Below the pieces are notes generated by a model. It ran no database searches, was not told the origin of the DNA, and saw nothing but the letters and a program-made list of their open reading frames with translations. The position numbers and the translations under genes are program-made. From assembly GCA_029881015.1 (NCBI GenBank), contig JAOUNK010000024.1, forward strand, positions 1 to 17,867: a stretch of 17,867 bases of DNA, written 5' to 3'. This DNA is from Gammaproteobacteria bacterium. Its GTDB lineage: Bacteria > Pseudomonadota > Gammaproteobacteria > Steroidobacterales > Woeseiaceae. How positions within the stretch are numbered: position 1 is the first letter of the stretch; each line of letters starts with the position of its first letter. Positions 6,930 through 14,977 of this stretch are shown here, piece after piece.

Positions 6930-7379
6930 ATGTCCGATTTCCTGCTCTTGAACGGCCCTAACTTGAACCTGCTGGGCTCTCGCGAACCCGAGATTTATGG
7001 TGCCGATCGGCTCGAGGACATCGAGAAGCGCTGCGTCAGCGTTGCCGAATCGCACGGACATTCGCTGGTTGCATTCCAGAGCAATGCCGAGCACGAACTC
7101 ATCGACCGCGTCCAGCAGGCTGCGCGCGACGGGGTCGCTTTCATCATCCTGAATCCGGGCGCGTTTACGCACACGAGTATCGCGTTACGTGATGCGCTGC
7201 TCGCGGTTCAGATTCCGTTTATCGAGATTCACCTTAGCAATACGTTTGCACGGGAGGAGTTTCGGCATAACAGCTACTTCAGCGATATCGCGAGTAGCTG
7301 CCTGTTTGGGTTTGGGGCATACGGCTACGAACTCGCGGTGCAGGCCGCGAGCCAGTACGTCGCGACAGCCGGGGGCTAA
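6930..7379 (+). CDS. aroQ: Type II 3-dehydroquinate dehydratase
   Basis: Converts 3-dehydroquinate to 3-dehydroshikimate, the third step of the shikimate pathway, as a cytoplasmic dodecamer. The 149 residues match the type II family throughout: FLLLNGPNLNLLGSREPEIYG near the N-terminus, including the expected catalytic Asn11, Arg18 and Tyr23, then NPGAFTHTSIALRDAL, and EIHLSNTFAREEFRHNSYFSDIA with the His and Ser of the substrate pocket. The start codon has no ribosome binding site: the bases before it are ATAAAAATA, with a stem just upstream. It heads the long plus-strand run; accB follows after 2 nt. The aroQ-accB-accC order is widely conserved in Pseudomonas relatives. Confidence 0.97.
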   Translation: MSDFLLLNGPNLNLLGSREPEIYGADRLEDIEKRCVSVAESHGHSLVAFQSNAEHELIDRVQQAARDGVAFIILNPGAFTHTSIALRDALLAVQIPFIEIHLSNTFAREEFRHNSYFSDIASSCLFGFGAYGYELAVQAASQYVATAGG

Positions 7380-7381
7380 AG

Positions 7382-7843
7382 ATGGATATCAGAAAAGTAA
7401 AAAAGCTAATCGAGTTGCTGGATGAGTCCGGTATCGCCGAAATCGAGATTACCGAAGGAGAGGAATCGGTAAGAATCAGTCGCTACTCGGCGCACGCGCC
7501 GGCCGCAGCGCCTGCGGTTGCCGCCGCAGCGGCCCCGGTTGCCGCGCCGGTTGCCGCGCCGGCACCGGCAGCTGCAGAGGTTATTGACGAGGATGGCTAC
7601 GAAGTCACCGCGCCGATGGTCGGCACCTACTACGCCGCCTCATCACCCGGCGCTGCGCCCTACGTCCAGGTTGGCGACCGCGTGAGCGAGGGCGACACGC
7701 TTTGCATTATCGAAGCGATGAAGATGATGAACCAGATCGAGGCCGACGTCGCTGGTGTCGTCAAGTCGATTCGAATCCAGAATGGCGAGCCCGTCGAATT
7801 CGGACAAGTACTGTTCGTAATCGACCAACGCCACGGTGACTAA
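7382..7843 (+). CDS. accB: Biotin carboxyl carrier protein of acetyl-CoA carboxylase
   Basis: Carries biotin between the carboxylase and transferase halves of acetyl-CoA carboxylase, the entry to fatty acid synthesis. Residues 1-33 are the N-terminal helical segment (MDIRKVKKLIELLDESGI), 38-65 an Ala/Pro-rich flexible linker made of repeated APVAAP-like units, and 73-153 the biotinyl domain. The biotin attachment site is EAMKMMN with Lys114, and the thumb region YYAASSPGAAPYVQVGD typical of AccB is present. Length 153 is usual. GGGGG lies 8 nt upstream as a weak ribosome site, and the accC start is 14 nt downstream. AccA and AccD are not in the window. Confidence 0.97.
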   Translation: MDIRKVKKLIELLDESGIAEIEITEGEESVRISRYSAHAPAAAPAVAAAAAPVAAPVAAPAPAAAEVIDEDGYEVTAPMVGTYYAASSPGAAPYVQVGDRVSEGDTLCIIEAMKMMNQIEADVAGVVKSIRIQNGEPVEFGQVLFVIDQRHGD

Positions 7844-7857
7844 GCGAGTCCGCTAAC

Positions 7858-9201
7858 ATGTTGGAAAAAATTGTAATTGCCAATCGCGGCGAAATTGCGC
7901 TTCGTGTGTTGCGTGCCTGCCGCGAGATGGGCATCAAGACCGTCGCCGTTCACTCGACCGCGGACAATAATCTGAAGCATGTCTTGCTCGCCGATGAGAC
8001 GGTTTGCATCGGGCCGCCGCAGTCGACCGCGAGCTACCTCAACATGCCCGCGATCATCAGCGCGGCGGAGGTGACCGACGCCACCGGGATTCATCCTGGC
8101 TACGGCTTTCTCTCCGAGAACGCGGACTTCGCGGAACGCTGCGAATCGAGTGGCTTCACGTTCATCGGGCCCAAGGCGGACTCGATTCGCCTCATGGGTG
8201 ACAAGGTATCCGCCATCCGGGCCATGAAGAAGGCCGGCGTCCCCTGCGTACCCGGGTCGGACGGCCCACTGGGTGATAACCCCGATGAGAACATGCGCCT
8301 TGCCCGCGACATCGGCTACCCGATCATTATCAAAGCATCGGGCGGTGGCGGCGGCCGCGGCATGCGCGTTGTGCATGCGGAGGCATCGCTGATTGCCGCG
8401 ATCACCGTGACCAAGGCCGAAGCGCGTGCCGCGTTCGGCAACGATGTCGTGTACATGGAGAAGTACCTCGAAAAACCGCGTCACATCGAGTTCCAGGTCC
8501 TCGCGGACACGCATGGCAACGCCATCCACCTCGGTGAACGCGACTGTTCCATGCAGCGTCGCCACCAGAAAGTCATCGAGGAAGCGCCCGCGCCGGGGAT
8601 CACCGCAGAACAGCGCAAGCGGATCGGCGAGCGCTGCGTCAACGCATGCCTCGAGATTGGCTATCGCAGCGCCGGTACTTTCGAATTCCTGTACGAGAAC
8701 GACGAGTTCTACTTCATCGAAATGAATACGCGGCTGCAGGTCGAACACCCGGTCACCGAGATGATTACGGGCGTCGACATTGTTCGCGAACAGCTCCGCA
8801 TTGCGAGCGGCGAAGAACTCAGGATCCGGCAGGACGACGTCAAGATCCTGGGCCACGCAATCGAGTGCCGAATCAATGCCGAGGACCCGAAGACCTTTAT
8901 GCCCTCGCCCGGGCTCGTCACGCTGTGGCATTCGCCGGGTGGCCCCGGAATTCGCATGGAGAGCCACGTGTACAGCGGCTACAAGGTACCGCCTTACTAC
9001 GACTCGATGATCGGCAAGCTGATCGCCCATGGCGAAAACCGAGACGCCGCCTTCGCGCGCATGAGAAACGCGCTGTCGGAAATCGTCATAGAAGGCATCA
9101 AGACCAACGTGCCGCTGCACCAGGAGATCTTCCAGCATGCGGCTTTCCAGGCCGGCGGAACCGATATCCACTATCTCGAGAAACGTCTCGGGCTGAAGTA
9201 A
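7858..9201 (+). CDS. accC: Biotin carboxylase subunit of acetyl-CoA carboxylase
   Basis: Uses ATP and bicarbonate to carboxylate the biotin of AccB. The 447-residue protein begins MLEKIVIANRGEIALRVLRA, the invariant opening of this family. It then shows the ATP-grasp fold: the glycine-rich loop KASGGGGGRGMRVV, the HIEFQVLADTHGN strand, RRHQKVIEEAPAP, and the metal-binding FIEMNTRLQVEHPVTE. The C-terminal biotin carboxylase domain ends near HYLEKRLGLK. The ribosome site is weak, suggesting translational coupling to accB. The long antisense frame opposite accC is a shadow. A carbonic anhydrase at the window's end could supply its bicarbonate, though this is only contextual. Confidence 0.98.
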   Translation: MLEKIVIANRGEIALRVLRACREMGIKTVAVHSTADNNLKHVLLADETVCIGPPQSTASYLNMPAIISAAEVTDATGIHPGYGFLSENADFAERCESSGFTFIGPKADSIRLMGDKVSAIRAMKKAGVPCVPGSDGPLGDNPDENMRLARDIGYPIIIKASGGGGGRGMRVVHAEASLIAAITVTKAEARAAFGNDVVYMEKYLEKPRHIEFQVLADTHGNAIHLGERDCSMQRRHQKVIEEAPAPGITAEQRKRIGERCVNACLEIGYRSAGTFEFLYENDEFYFIEMNTRLQVEHPVTEMITGVDIVREQLRIASGEELRIRQDDVKILGHAIECRINAEDPKTFMPSPGLVTLWHSPGGPGIRMESHVYSGYKVPPYYDSMIGKLIAHGENRDAAFARMRNALSEIVIEGIKTNVPLHQEIFQHAAFQAGGTDIHYLEKRLGLK

Positions 9202-9216
9202 CGGAGCACGACAACG

Positions 9217-10107
9217 GTGCAATGGCGACAGTTCGTCATGGAATTGGACGCACTGGACCCGGCCATCGTTGAGGAGATCTTCTCGCGGCTCGGCGCGTGT
9301 TCGGTCACCTTGTCCGATGCGGGCGACGACCCGGTACTCGAACCGGGTCCCGGTGAAACCCCCCTGTGGTCGAACACCCGGATCACCGGTCTTTTCTCCG
9401 GCGAGACGGACATGGACGTGTTCCGCGCAGCGCTCGTCACAGCGCTCGGTATCGAGCAACTCCCCGGGCATCACGTCGAAGAGCTGGCTGATCGCGATTG
9501 GGAACGAGAGTGGCTCAAGGACTTCGGCGCGATGCGGTTTGGCGAACGCCTCTGGATCTGCCCGACGGGCCAGCGCGTCGACGTGCCCGATGCCGTCGTC
9601 GTAAAACTCGATCCAGGACTCGCATTCGGCACCGGCACCCACCCGACCACGGCGATGTGCCTCGAGTGGCTCGACAGCATCGATCTCGCGGGAAAAACCG
9701 TGCTCGACTATGGCTGCGGCTCGGGCATTCTCGCCATCGCCGCCCTCAAGCTGGGCTGCACCAGGGCCACCGGCATGGATATCGATCCACAGGCCGTCAC
9801 GGCCACTCGCCAGAACGCCGCGGACAACGGGATTGGCGAGGCCTTGTCCGTAACGGGCAGCCCGGCCGGCATACAGGGCGAATTCGATGTCGTCGTGGCG
9901 AACATTCTCGCCGGACCGCTTGTCCAGTTTGCCGATTGCATCACATCTCTGCTTGCCGGGGGCGGTATGCTTGCGTTGTCGGGCGTATTATGTGAACAAG
10001 CCGACGAAGTAATGCAGGCTTACGGGCCCTGGATCGAGTTCGATGAGCCCGAATTCAGGGAGCAGGACGGCCAGACGTGGTCACGATTGACAGGTAGGAA
10101 ACAGTAG
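9217..10107 (+). CDS. prmA: Ribosomal protein L11 methyltransferase
   Basis: SAM-dependent enzyme that trimethylates several amino groups of ribosomal protein L11. The GTG start at 9217 (MQWRQFVMEL) matches the MPWLQ-type opening of the family, and GGAG lies 10 nt upstream. The N-terminal substrate-binding domain (1-about 100) includes GPGETPLWSNTRITGLF. The catalytic domain shows DPGLAFGTGTHPTTAMCLEWL, motif I VLDYGCGSGILAIAALKLG, GMDIDPQAVTATRQNA and the catalytic-loop VVANILAGPL. At 296 residues it is of standard length. accC ends 15 nt before it, and the zinc-ribbon gene begins 9 nt after. The same neighbours are found in Pseudomonas. Confidence 0.97.
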   Translation: MQWRQFVMELDALDPAIVEEIFSRLGACSVTLSDAGDDPVLEPGPGETPLWSNTRITGLFSGETDMDVFRAALVTALGIEQLPGHHVEELADRDWEREWLKDFGAMRFGERLWICPTGQRVDVPDAVVVKLDPGLAFGTGTHPTTAMCLEWLDSIDLAGKTVLDYGCGSGILAIAALKLGCTRATGMDIDPQAVTATRQNAADNGIGEALSVTGSPAGIQGEFDVVVANILAGPLVQFADCITSLLAGGGMLALSGVLCEQADEVMQAYGPWIEFDEPEFREQDGQTWSRLTGRKQ

Positions 10108-10116
10108 AAAAATCCG

Positions 10117-12153
10117 ATGTATACGCAATGCCCAGATTGCAGCACCGCTTTTCGAGTGACTGCGGAAGTACTGAAGCAGGCCGCCGGCAAGGTCCGATGC
10201 GGCGGCTGTGGCAATGCGTTCAATGCCCTTTTGTACCTTTCCGAATCGCTGCCCGAGCAGGCCCCGGCCAAGGAAGCCGACGCGGCGTTACCAGAACTCA
10301 AACCCGAGGCCACGCCGGGCGGCGGGCTGCCCAGGTCGATTTCAGCGGAACAGAGCGCTGCACTCTTGAAGACGCTCGACGAACTCGCCGGATCCGATAT
10401 TCGCATCGAGGACACGGGCGTCGAATGGCGTGTGCTGGACGATGACGAGATCGGCATGGCGGCTGGTGAGGAGTTGGTCATCGACGAAATTCTCGACGAG
10501 TCGCCAACACCTGTCGATCAGTTCCTGACCGAGACGCCGGCCATCGTCGACTCGCCGGAGATCTTTGAGGAGCAACCGCCCGAGTTCTCACGCACCTCTG
10601 TCGACGAATTGCGTTTCGACGACAACACGCCGCTGCCGGAGGATTTCGACGTCTCCGATGACGGCTTCGTGGAAGGCGACTTTACAGCCGAGACGCTGAC
10701 CCGGGAGGCGGTCGGCGAGGACGTCGACGTCGTCGCCCCCGAGGATCCACAGGTGAATCTGGAGCTCAGTGAGCCTGGCGAATGGACGGACATTCTCGGA
10801 GAGTTCGAGGATCTGGCAGAAGTCGTCGCCGCGACCGTTGGGGAAGAACCGACCGATGCGCCGCAGCCGGAGCCCGGTGCTAAGCCGGCGCCCGAGCCCG
10901 AGCTTGAAGCCGACGCCGAAGCTGAACTCGACACGCTCGAAGTTCGGACCGACGACGACATCGACGTACCGCTCGACATGGACTCGCAGTTTGCCCTGCA
11001 GGCCGAGGCCATGGGCATCGATCTGAGCGGGATGCACGAGACGCTGGACATGGAAGAGGACGCTCCGCTCGAGGAGGAGGTGGATCTTGACGCACTGCTT
11101 CGCGGCAGCAAAGCCGCGAATCTCGAGCTTGAAGACCTGCTCGACGAAGAACTCGTCGACGAATTTGAAGACGAGGAGCTTGTGGTCTCGTCGGACGAGG
11201 CCACGCAACTCGACCTGATAGATGACGAGCACGATTACGAACTCGACGAGCCGGATGAAGAGACAGACAACGGGCCCGCCTCGGAAGGGCACTACATTCC
11301 CCCCATGACCGAGGAAGAGCAGACGATCAACCTGCAAATTGATCAGGACCTGCTGGCGCTCGCCGTCGAAGACGAAGACGGATTCGCATCCACCATTATC
11401 ATCCCCGGGGACGCGGCCGAAGCGCAACTCACCCATGGGCTGGATGACGAGAACATGCCGGAGAGCTTCAGGAACACCGGCGCCGGTTTCGAGACGATTA
11501 TCATGGAAGGCGATGCATTCCGCTCATTCGAGGATTTCGACGAGCACGAAGCCGACCAGGACGAGAGCGACAAGGCCGCCGCCGCGATTCTCGCAGGTGT
11601 CGATGCCGCAGAGAAAGAAGCGCAGCCGGCGAGCCCGTCCAGGCGGTTCCACTACGGCGTGATCGGCGGAATTGTCGCACTCATCTTGCTGCTTGCCGTG
11701 CAATACGTACACCAGTCGCGTGAGACGCTCGCAACGATACCCGCCTTCAACAATGCTGTCGGCCCCTTGTATCGGGCCATCGGCCAACCGCTTTCCCCAG
11801 CCTGGGATATCACTGGCTGGAGCTTCGAGGTAGCCAAGGGTACCGAGGAAGAGGACGCCAGCCTGACGATCTACTCGCGGCTCGGCAACCAGTCGGACAA
11901 GCCGCTGCCCTACCCGCTGATCGGCATCTCCCTGACCGATCGCTTTGAAGAGACGATTGGCAGTCGTGTTCTCGACCCTGCTGACTACCTGTCCAATGAC
12001 CTCGATCCTCGCAAGCTCGTGAAACCGGGCAATACCTTTGAGGCCGTGATCACAATCCCGACGCCGGCCGAAACCACTGCCGGCTTCCGGCTGCGGGCCT
12101 GCTACCGCACGACGGACGGCCTGCTGCGCTGCAAGGATGATGGCTTCAAGTAG
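10117..12153 (+). CDS. Zinc-ribbon, single-pass membrane DUF3426 protein with long acidic insert
   Basis: Function unknown. Residues 1-37 are an MJ0042-type zinc ribbon (MYTQCPDCSTAF, then KVRCGGCGNAFNA; Cys5, 8, 28 and 31). From about 40 to 508 the chain is highly acidic, low in aromatic residues and probably disordered, with runs such as EDLLDEELVDEFEDEELV. Near its end two similar motifs appear, FASTIIIPGD and FETIIMEGD. A single membrane helix (about 513-533, YGVIGGIVALILLLAVQY) leads to a C-terminal DUF3426 domain of about 145 residues, containing PLPYPLIGISLTDRF and LRACYRTTDGLLRC. The zinc ribbon would lie in the cytoplasm and DUF3426 in the periplasm. At 678 residues it is much longer than typical family members I know (roughly 250-450), all the extra being the acidic part. 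It lies between prmA and dusB, as in Pseudomonas, and overlaps or abuts dusB. Confidence 0.85.
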   Translation: MYTQCPDCSTAFRVTAEVLKQAAGKVRCGGCGNAFNALLYLSESLPEQAPAKEADAALPELKPEATPGGGLPRSISAEQSAALLKTLDELAGSDIRIEDTGVEWRVLDDDEIGMAAGEELVIDEILDESPTPVDQFLTETPAIVDSPEIFEEQPPEFSRTSVDELRFDDNTPLPEDFDVSDDGFVEGDFTAETLTREAVGEDVDVVAPEDPQVNLELSEPGEWTDILGEFEDLAEVVAATVGEEPTDAPQPEPGAKPAPEPELEADAEAELDTLEVRTDDDIDVPLDMDSQFALQAEAMGIDLSGMHETLDMEEDAPLEEEVDLDALLRGSKAANLELEDLLDEELVDEFEDEELVVSSDEATQLDLIDDEHDYELDEPDEETDNGPASEGHYIPPMTEEEQTINLQIDQDLLALAVEDEDGFASTIIIPGDAAEAQLTHGLDDENMPESFRNTGAGFETIIMEGDAFRSFEDFDEHEADQDESDKAAAAILAGVDAAEKEAQPASPSRRFHYGVIGGIVALILLLAVQYVHQSRETLATIPAFNNAVGPLYRAIGQPLSPAWDITGWSFEVAKGTEEEDASLTIYSRLGNQSDKPLPYPLIGISLTDRFEETIGSRVLDPADYLSNDLDPRKLVKPGNTFEAVITIPTPAETTAGFRLRACYRTTDGLLRCKDDGFK

Positions 12154-12154
12154 G

Positions 12155-13195
12155 ATGGCCGCGACGCTCCAGCCCCTTCGAATAGGCCCTTTCACCCTCC
12201 CCAGCCCGTTTGTCCTCGCACCGATGGCGGGCGTGACCGATGCGCCATTTCGCCGCATTTGCCGCCGGTTCGGGGCCGGTATGACGACGTCGGAAATGAC
12301 CACGGCCGACACGAGTCTCTGGCAGACACCAAAATCCCGTTTCCGTCTCGACCTCGACCTCGATGCAGAACCTGTCGCGGTGCAGATCGCAGGGTCGGAG
12401 CCGGACCAGCTCGCCAGTGCCGCACAGGCCTGCGTTGCGCGCGGCGCGCAGATCATCGACATCAACATGGGTTGCCCGGCGAAGAAGGTCTGCAACAAGG
12501 CAGCAGGTTCAGCCCTGTTGCGTGACGAGGCGCTCGTCGCGAACATTCTTCGCACCGTGGTCGCCGCCGTCGACGTGCCCGTTACCTTGAAGTTTCGTAC
12601 CGGCTGGGACCGTGAACACCGCAACGCTGTCCGGATTGGAAAGATCGCGGAGGACGCCGGAGTGCGGTCGCTCGCCGTTCATGGCCGAACGCGGGCCGAT
12701 CGCTACAAGGGTGAGGCCGAATACGAAACGATCGCGCGCGTCAAGGAGGCCGTCGACATCCCCGTGATTGCCAATGGCGATATCACCACAGTGAAGAAGT
12801 CGCTTGAAGTTTTGCGCCTAACTAACGCAGATGGCTTGATGATCGGCAGAGGCGCGCAGGGGCGTCCGTGGATCTTTCGCGAGCTGGCCGCGGCATTCGA
12901 TCCCGCTGCGGAAAATACGCAGCTAGAAAAAAATGAATTGCGTGATATTATGCTCGGCCACCTGGACGAACTGCACCGGTTTTATGGGGAAACCACCGGG
13001 GTCCGGGTGGCCCGCAAACATCTGACCTGGTACTGCGAAAACCTGGAAAACGCCGGAGAATATCGGCATCAGGTGGTGCGTGTTGACAGCGCTTCGGAAC
13101 AAATACGTTTAACGAAGCTGTACTTCTTGGGGATCGACCAAAGTGGCACAGAACAAAATCAAGAAACTGAATTCCAACAAGAAACCACTCTGTAA
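12155..13195 (+). CDS. dusB: tRNA-dihydrouridine synthase B
   Basis: FMN enzyme that reduces a uridine in the tRNA D-loop. The TIM-barrel shows LAPMAGVTDAPFRRICRRFG at the start, EPVAVQIAGSEPDQL, the signature DINMGCPAKKVCNKAAGSAL with the catalytic Cys in KVCNK, VTLKFRTGWD, LAVHGRTRADRYKG, VIANGDITT and MIGRGAQGRPWIF. The C-terminal helical domain contains GVRVARKHLTWYCE. Start is uncertain: ATG 12155 lies 1 nt after the upstream stop and gives the usual N-terminus, while ATG 12137 would add six residues and overlap the upstream gene by 17 nt; neither has a clear ribosome site. The last 53 nt overlap fis in another frame, so the tail after about residue 329 (IDQSGTEQNQETEFQQETTL) is unlike the family. 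dusB-fis is a classic gammaproteobacterial pair. Confidence 0.95.
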   Translation: MAATLQPLRIGPFTLPSPFVLAPMAGVTDAPFRRICRRFGAGMTTSEMTTADTSLWQTPKSRFRLDLDLDAEPVAVQIAGSEPDQLASAAQACVARGAQIIDINMGCPAKKVCNKAAGSALLRDEALVANILRTVVAAVDVPVTLKFRTGWDREHRNAVRIGKIAEDAGVRSLAVHGRTRADRYKGEAEYETIARVKEAVDIPVIANGDITTVKKSLEVLRLTNADGLMIGRGAQGRPWIFRELAAAFDPAAENTQLEKNELRDIMLGHLDELHRFYGETTGVRVARKHLTWYCENLENAGEYRHQVVRVDSASEQIRLTKLYFLGIDQSGTEQNQETEFQQETTL

Positions 13196-13409
13196 ACATA
13201 CCGAAGATGCACTCGATCAGTATTTCGCGACGCTCAATGGCGATCGTCCCGGCGAGTTGTACGACCTTGTCATTGGCGAAGTAGAACGGCCACTGTTCAA
13301 GGCCGTCATGGATTTCACGCACGGCAATCAAAGCCAGGCTGCCGGCATTCTCGGCATCAACCGCGGCACCCTGCGCAAGAAACTCAGAACGTATTCGATC
13401 ATTCAGTAA
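13143..13409 (+). CDS. fis: Fis family nucleoid-associated DNA-binding protein
   Basis: Small dimeric DNA-bending protein that organises the nucleoid and controls growth-rate-dependent genes in gammaproteobacteria. The C-terminal half is nearly canonical: LYDLVIGEVERPLFKAVMDF, then GNQSQAAGILGINRGTLRKKL, which is the helix-turn-helix. The N-terminal arm before KPLCKHTEDALDQYFATLNG is short and Lys/Asn-rich. At 88 residues it is a little shorter than E. coli Fis (98). No ATG exists before the core; GTG 13143 has GGGGA nine bases upstream and is the most likely start, placing it 53 nt inside dusB. It ends 20 nt before purH. Confidence 0.94.
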   Translation: MAQNKIKKLNSNKKPLCKHTEDALDQYFATLNGDRPGELYDLVIGEVERPLFKAVMDFTHGNQSQAAGILGINRGTLRKKLRTYSIIQ

Positions 13410-13429
13410 CCCCTCCCCCAGGAATCATC

Positions 13430-14977
13430 ATGTTCAATGTAAGACGCGCGCTGGTCAGTGTTTCTGACAAGCGTGGACTGGTCCCTTTTGTACAAGGCCT
13501 TGCCGAACTCGGCGTCGAAGTCCTGTCCACGGGCGGTACCTGCCGCGAGCTGCGCGAAGCGGGCCTCGAAGTCATCGAGGTTGCCGAGAAGACCGGTTTC
13601 CCCGAGATCATGGACGGCCGCGTCAAGACGCTGCATCCGGTTATTCACGGCGGCCTGCTGGGCCGGCGCGGTACCGACGAGGCGGTCATGGATGAGCACG
13701 GCATAGAGCCTATCGACCTGTTGGTCGTAAACCTCTACCCCTTCGAACAAACCATCGCCCGCGAGGACGCGACGGTCGCAGAGGCTATTGAGAACATCGA
13801 CATCGGTGGACCGGCGATGATTCGGGCAGCCAGCAAGAATCACGACGGCGTTGCAGTCTGCGTCAGCCCGGACGACTACGACGCGGTACTCGACAAACTC
13901 AGGGGCGGCGGACTGGCGATAGAAGACCGGCGGCGCCTGGCTGCGAAAGCGTATGCACACACGGCCAGTTACGACACCGCGATTACGAAATACCTGTCGG
14001 CATCGCTGGGTGACAGCGTGCTGGGTGAGCGCTTCCTGTATGCGGGCGGCCTCTCCGAGAAACTTCGCTACGGCGAGAACCCGCACCAGGCGGCGGCGTT
14101 TTACGTCGACCAGCAGGCCGCACCCGGGTCGCTTGCGGCTGCCAGGCAGCTCCAGGGCAAGGCATTGTCATACAACAACATTGCGGACAGCGACGCAGCG
14201 CTCGAATGCGTCAAGCAATTCGGGAAACCGGCCTGTGTCATCGTCAAGCATGCCAATCCCTGCGGCGTTGCCGTCGCCGCGGACATCGGCCAGGCCTATG
14301 AAAAGGCCTTCAAGACCGACCCGACATCGGCATTTGGCGGCATCATCGCTTTCAATCGCCCCTTGGATGGAGCCACAGCCAGGGCCATTATCGACCGGCA
14401 GTTTGTCGAAGTGATTATTGCCCCGGAGATCACGGCGGACGCGGCAGAGGTCTGCTCTGCCAAGAAGAACGTGCGCGTCCTCGAGACCGGCGCCTTCGCA
14501 GCCGCTGCGGCAGGTTTTGACTTCAAGAAAGTGTCCGGCGGGCTGCTGGTACAGACCAGCGATACAGGCGTCATCACGGCCGACGACCTGAAGGTCGTTA
14601 CCGAGAAGGCACCGACCCCGGAGCAGATTCAGGACATGCTGTTTGCCTGGACGGTGGTCAAGTACGTCAAATCCAACGCGATTATTTTCTGCCGGGACAA
14701 CATGACGATCGGCGTTGGCGCCGGGCAGATGAGCCGCGTCTACTCAACGAAAATTGCCGCCATCAAGGCGGCGGACGAGGGCCTCGAGGTCAGCGGTTCG
14801 GTGATGGCGTCGGACGCGTTTTTCCCGTTCCGCGACGGCATCGATGCCGCGGCCGAGACCGGCATCGCCGCGATCATCCAGCCGGGCGGCTCAATGCGCG
14901 ATGAAGAAGTTATCCAGGCGGCCAACGAGCACGGTCTGGCGATGGTCTTTACCGGCATGCGACACTTCCGTCACTGA
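13430..14977 (+). CDS. purH: Bifunctional AICAR transformylase / IMP cyclohydrolase
   Basis: Performs the last two steps of IMP synthesis: formylation of AICAR with 10-formyl-tetrahydrofolate, then ring closure. The N-terminal IMP cyclohydrolase domain (about 1-195) begins VRRALVSVSDKRGLVPFVQG, with STGGTCRELREAG, FPEIMDGRVKTLHPVIHGGL and NLYPFEQT. The transformylase domain has LRYGENPHQAAAFY, CVIVKHANPCGVAVA with the catalytic Lys-His, TSAFGGIIAFNRPLD and the C-terminal FRDGIDAAAETGIAAIIQPGGS. The length of 515 is standard. AGGA is placed six bases before the ATG. The stop shares one base with the purD start (TGATG), a common sign of translational coupling. Confidence 0.98.
   Translation: MFNVRRALVSVSDKRGLVPFVQGLAELGVEVLSTGGTCRELREAGLEVIEVAEKTGFPEIMDGRVKTLHPVIHGGLLGRRGTDEAVMDEHGIEPIDLLVVNLYPFEQTIAREDATVAEAIENIDIGGPAMIRAASKNHDGVAVCVSPDDYDAVLDKLRGGGLAIEDRRRLAAKAYAHTASYDTAITKYLSASLGDSVLGERFLYAGGLSEKLRYGENPHQAAAFYVDQQAAPGSLAAARQLQGKALSYNNIADSDAALECVKQFGKPACVIVKHANPCGVAVAADIGQAYEKAFKTDPTSAFGGIIAFNRPLDGATARAIIDRQFVEVIIAPEITADAAEVCSAKKNVRVLETGAFAAAAAGFDFKKVSGGLLVQTSDTGVITADDLKVVTEKAPTPEQIQDMLFAWTVVKYVKSNAIIFCRDNMTIGVGAGQMSRVYSTKIAAIKAADEGLEVSGSVMASDAFFPFRDGIDAAAETGIAAIIQPGGSMRDEEVIQAANEHGLAMVFTGMRHFRH

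Noticed and set aside
7481..7573. GC-rich repetitive stretch in accB
   Set aside because: It is the Ala/Pro linker usual in biotin carboxyl carrier proteins, not an independent repeat element.
7840..9642. 600-codon open frame on the minus strand
   Set aside because: It lies wholly antisense to accC and prmA, which are certain genes, and its product resembles no family. Long antisense frames are expected from the GC-rich third-position bias here.
10518..11436. Two overlapping minus-strand frames, one almost pure Ser
   Set aside because: The Ser-rich frame is the reverse reading of the Asp/Glu codons in the DUF3426 acidic insert; both are shadows.
11524..12624. 366-codon minus-strand frame
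   Set aside because: Antisense to the end of the DUF3426 gene and the start of dusB, with no recognisable domain.
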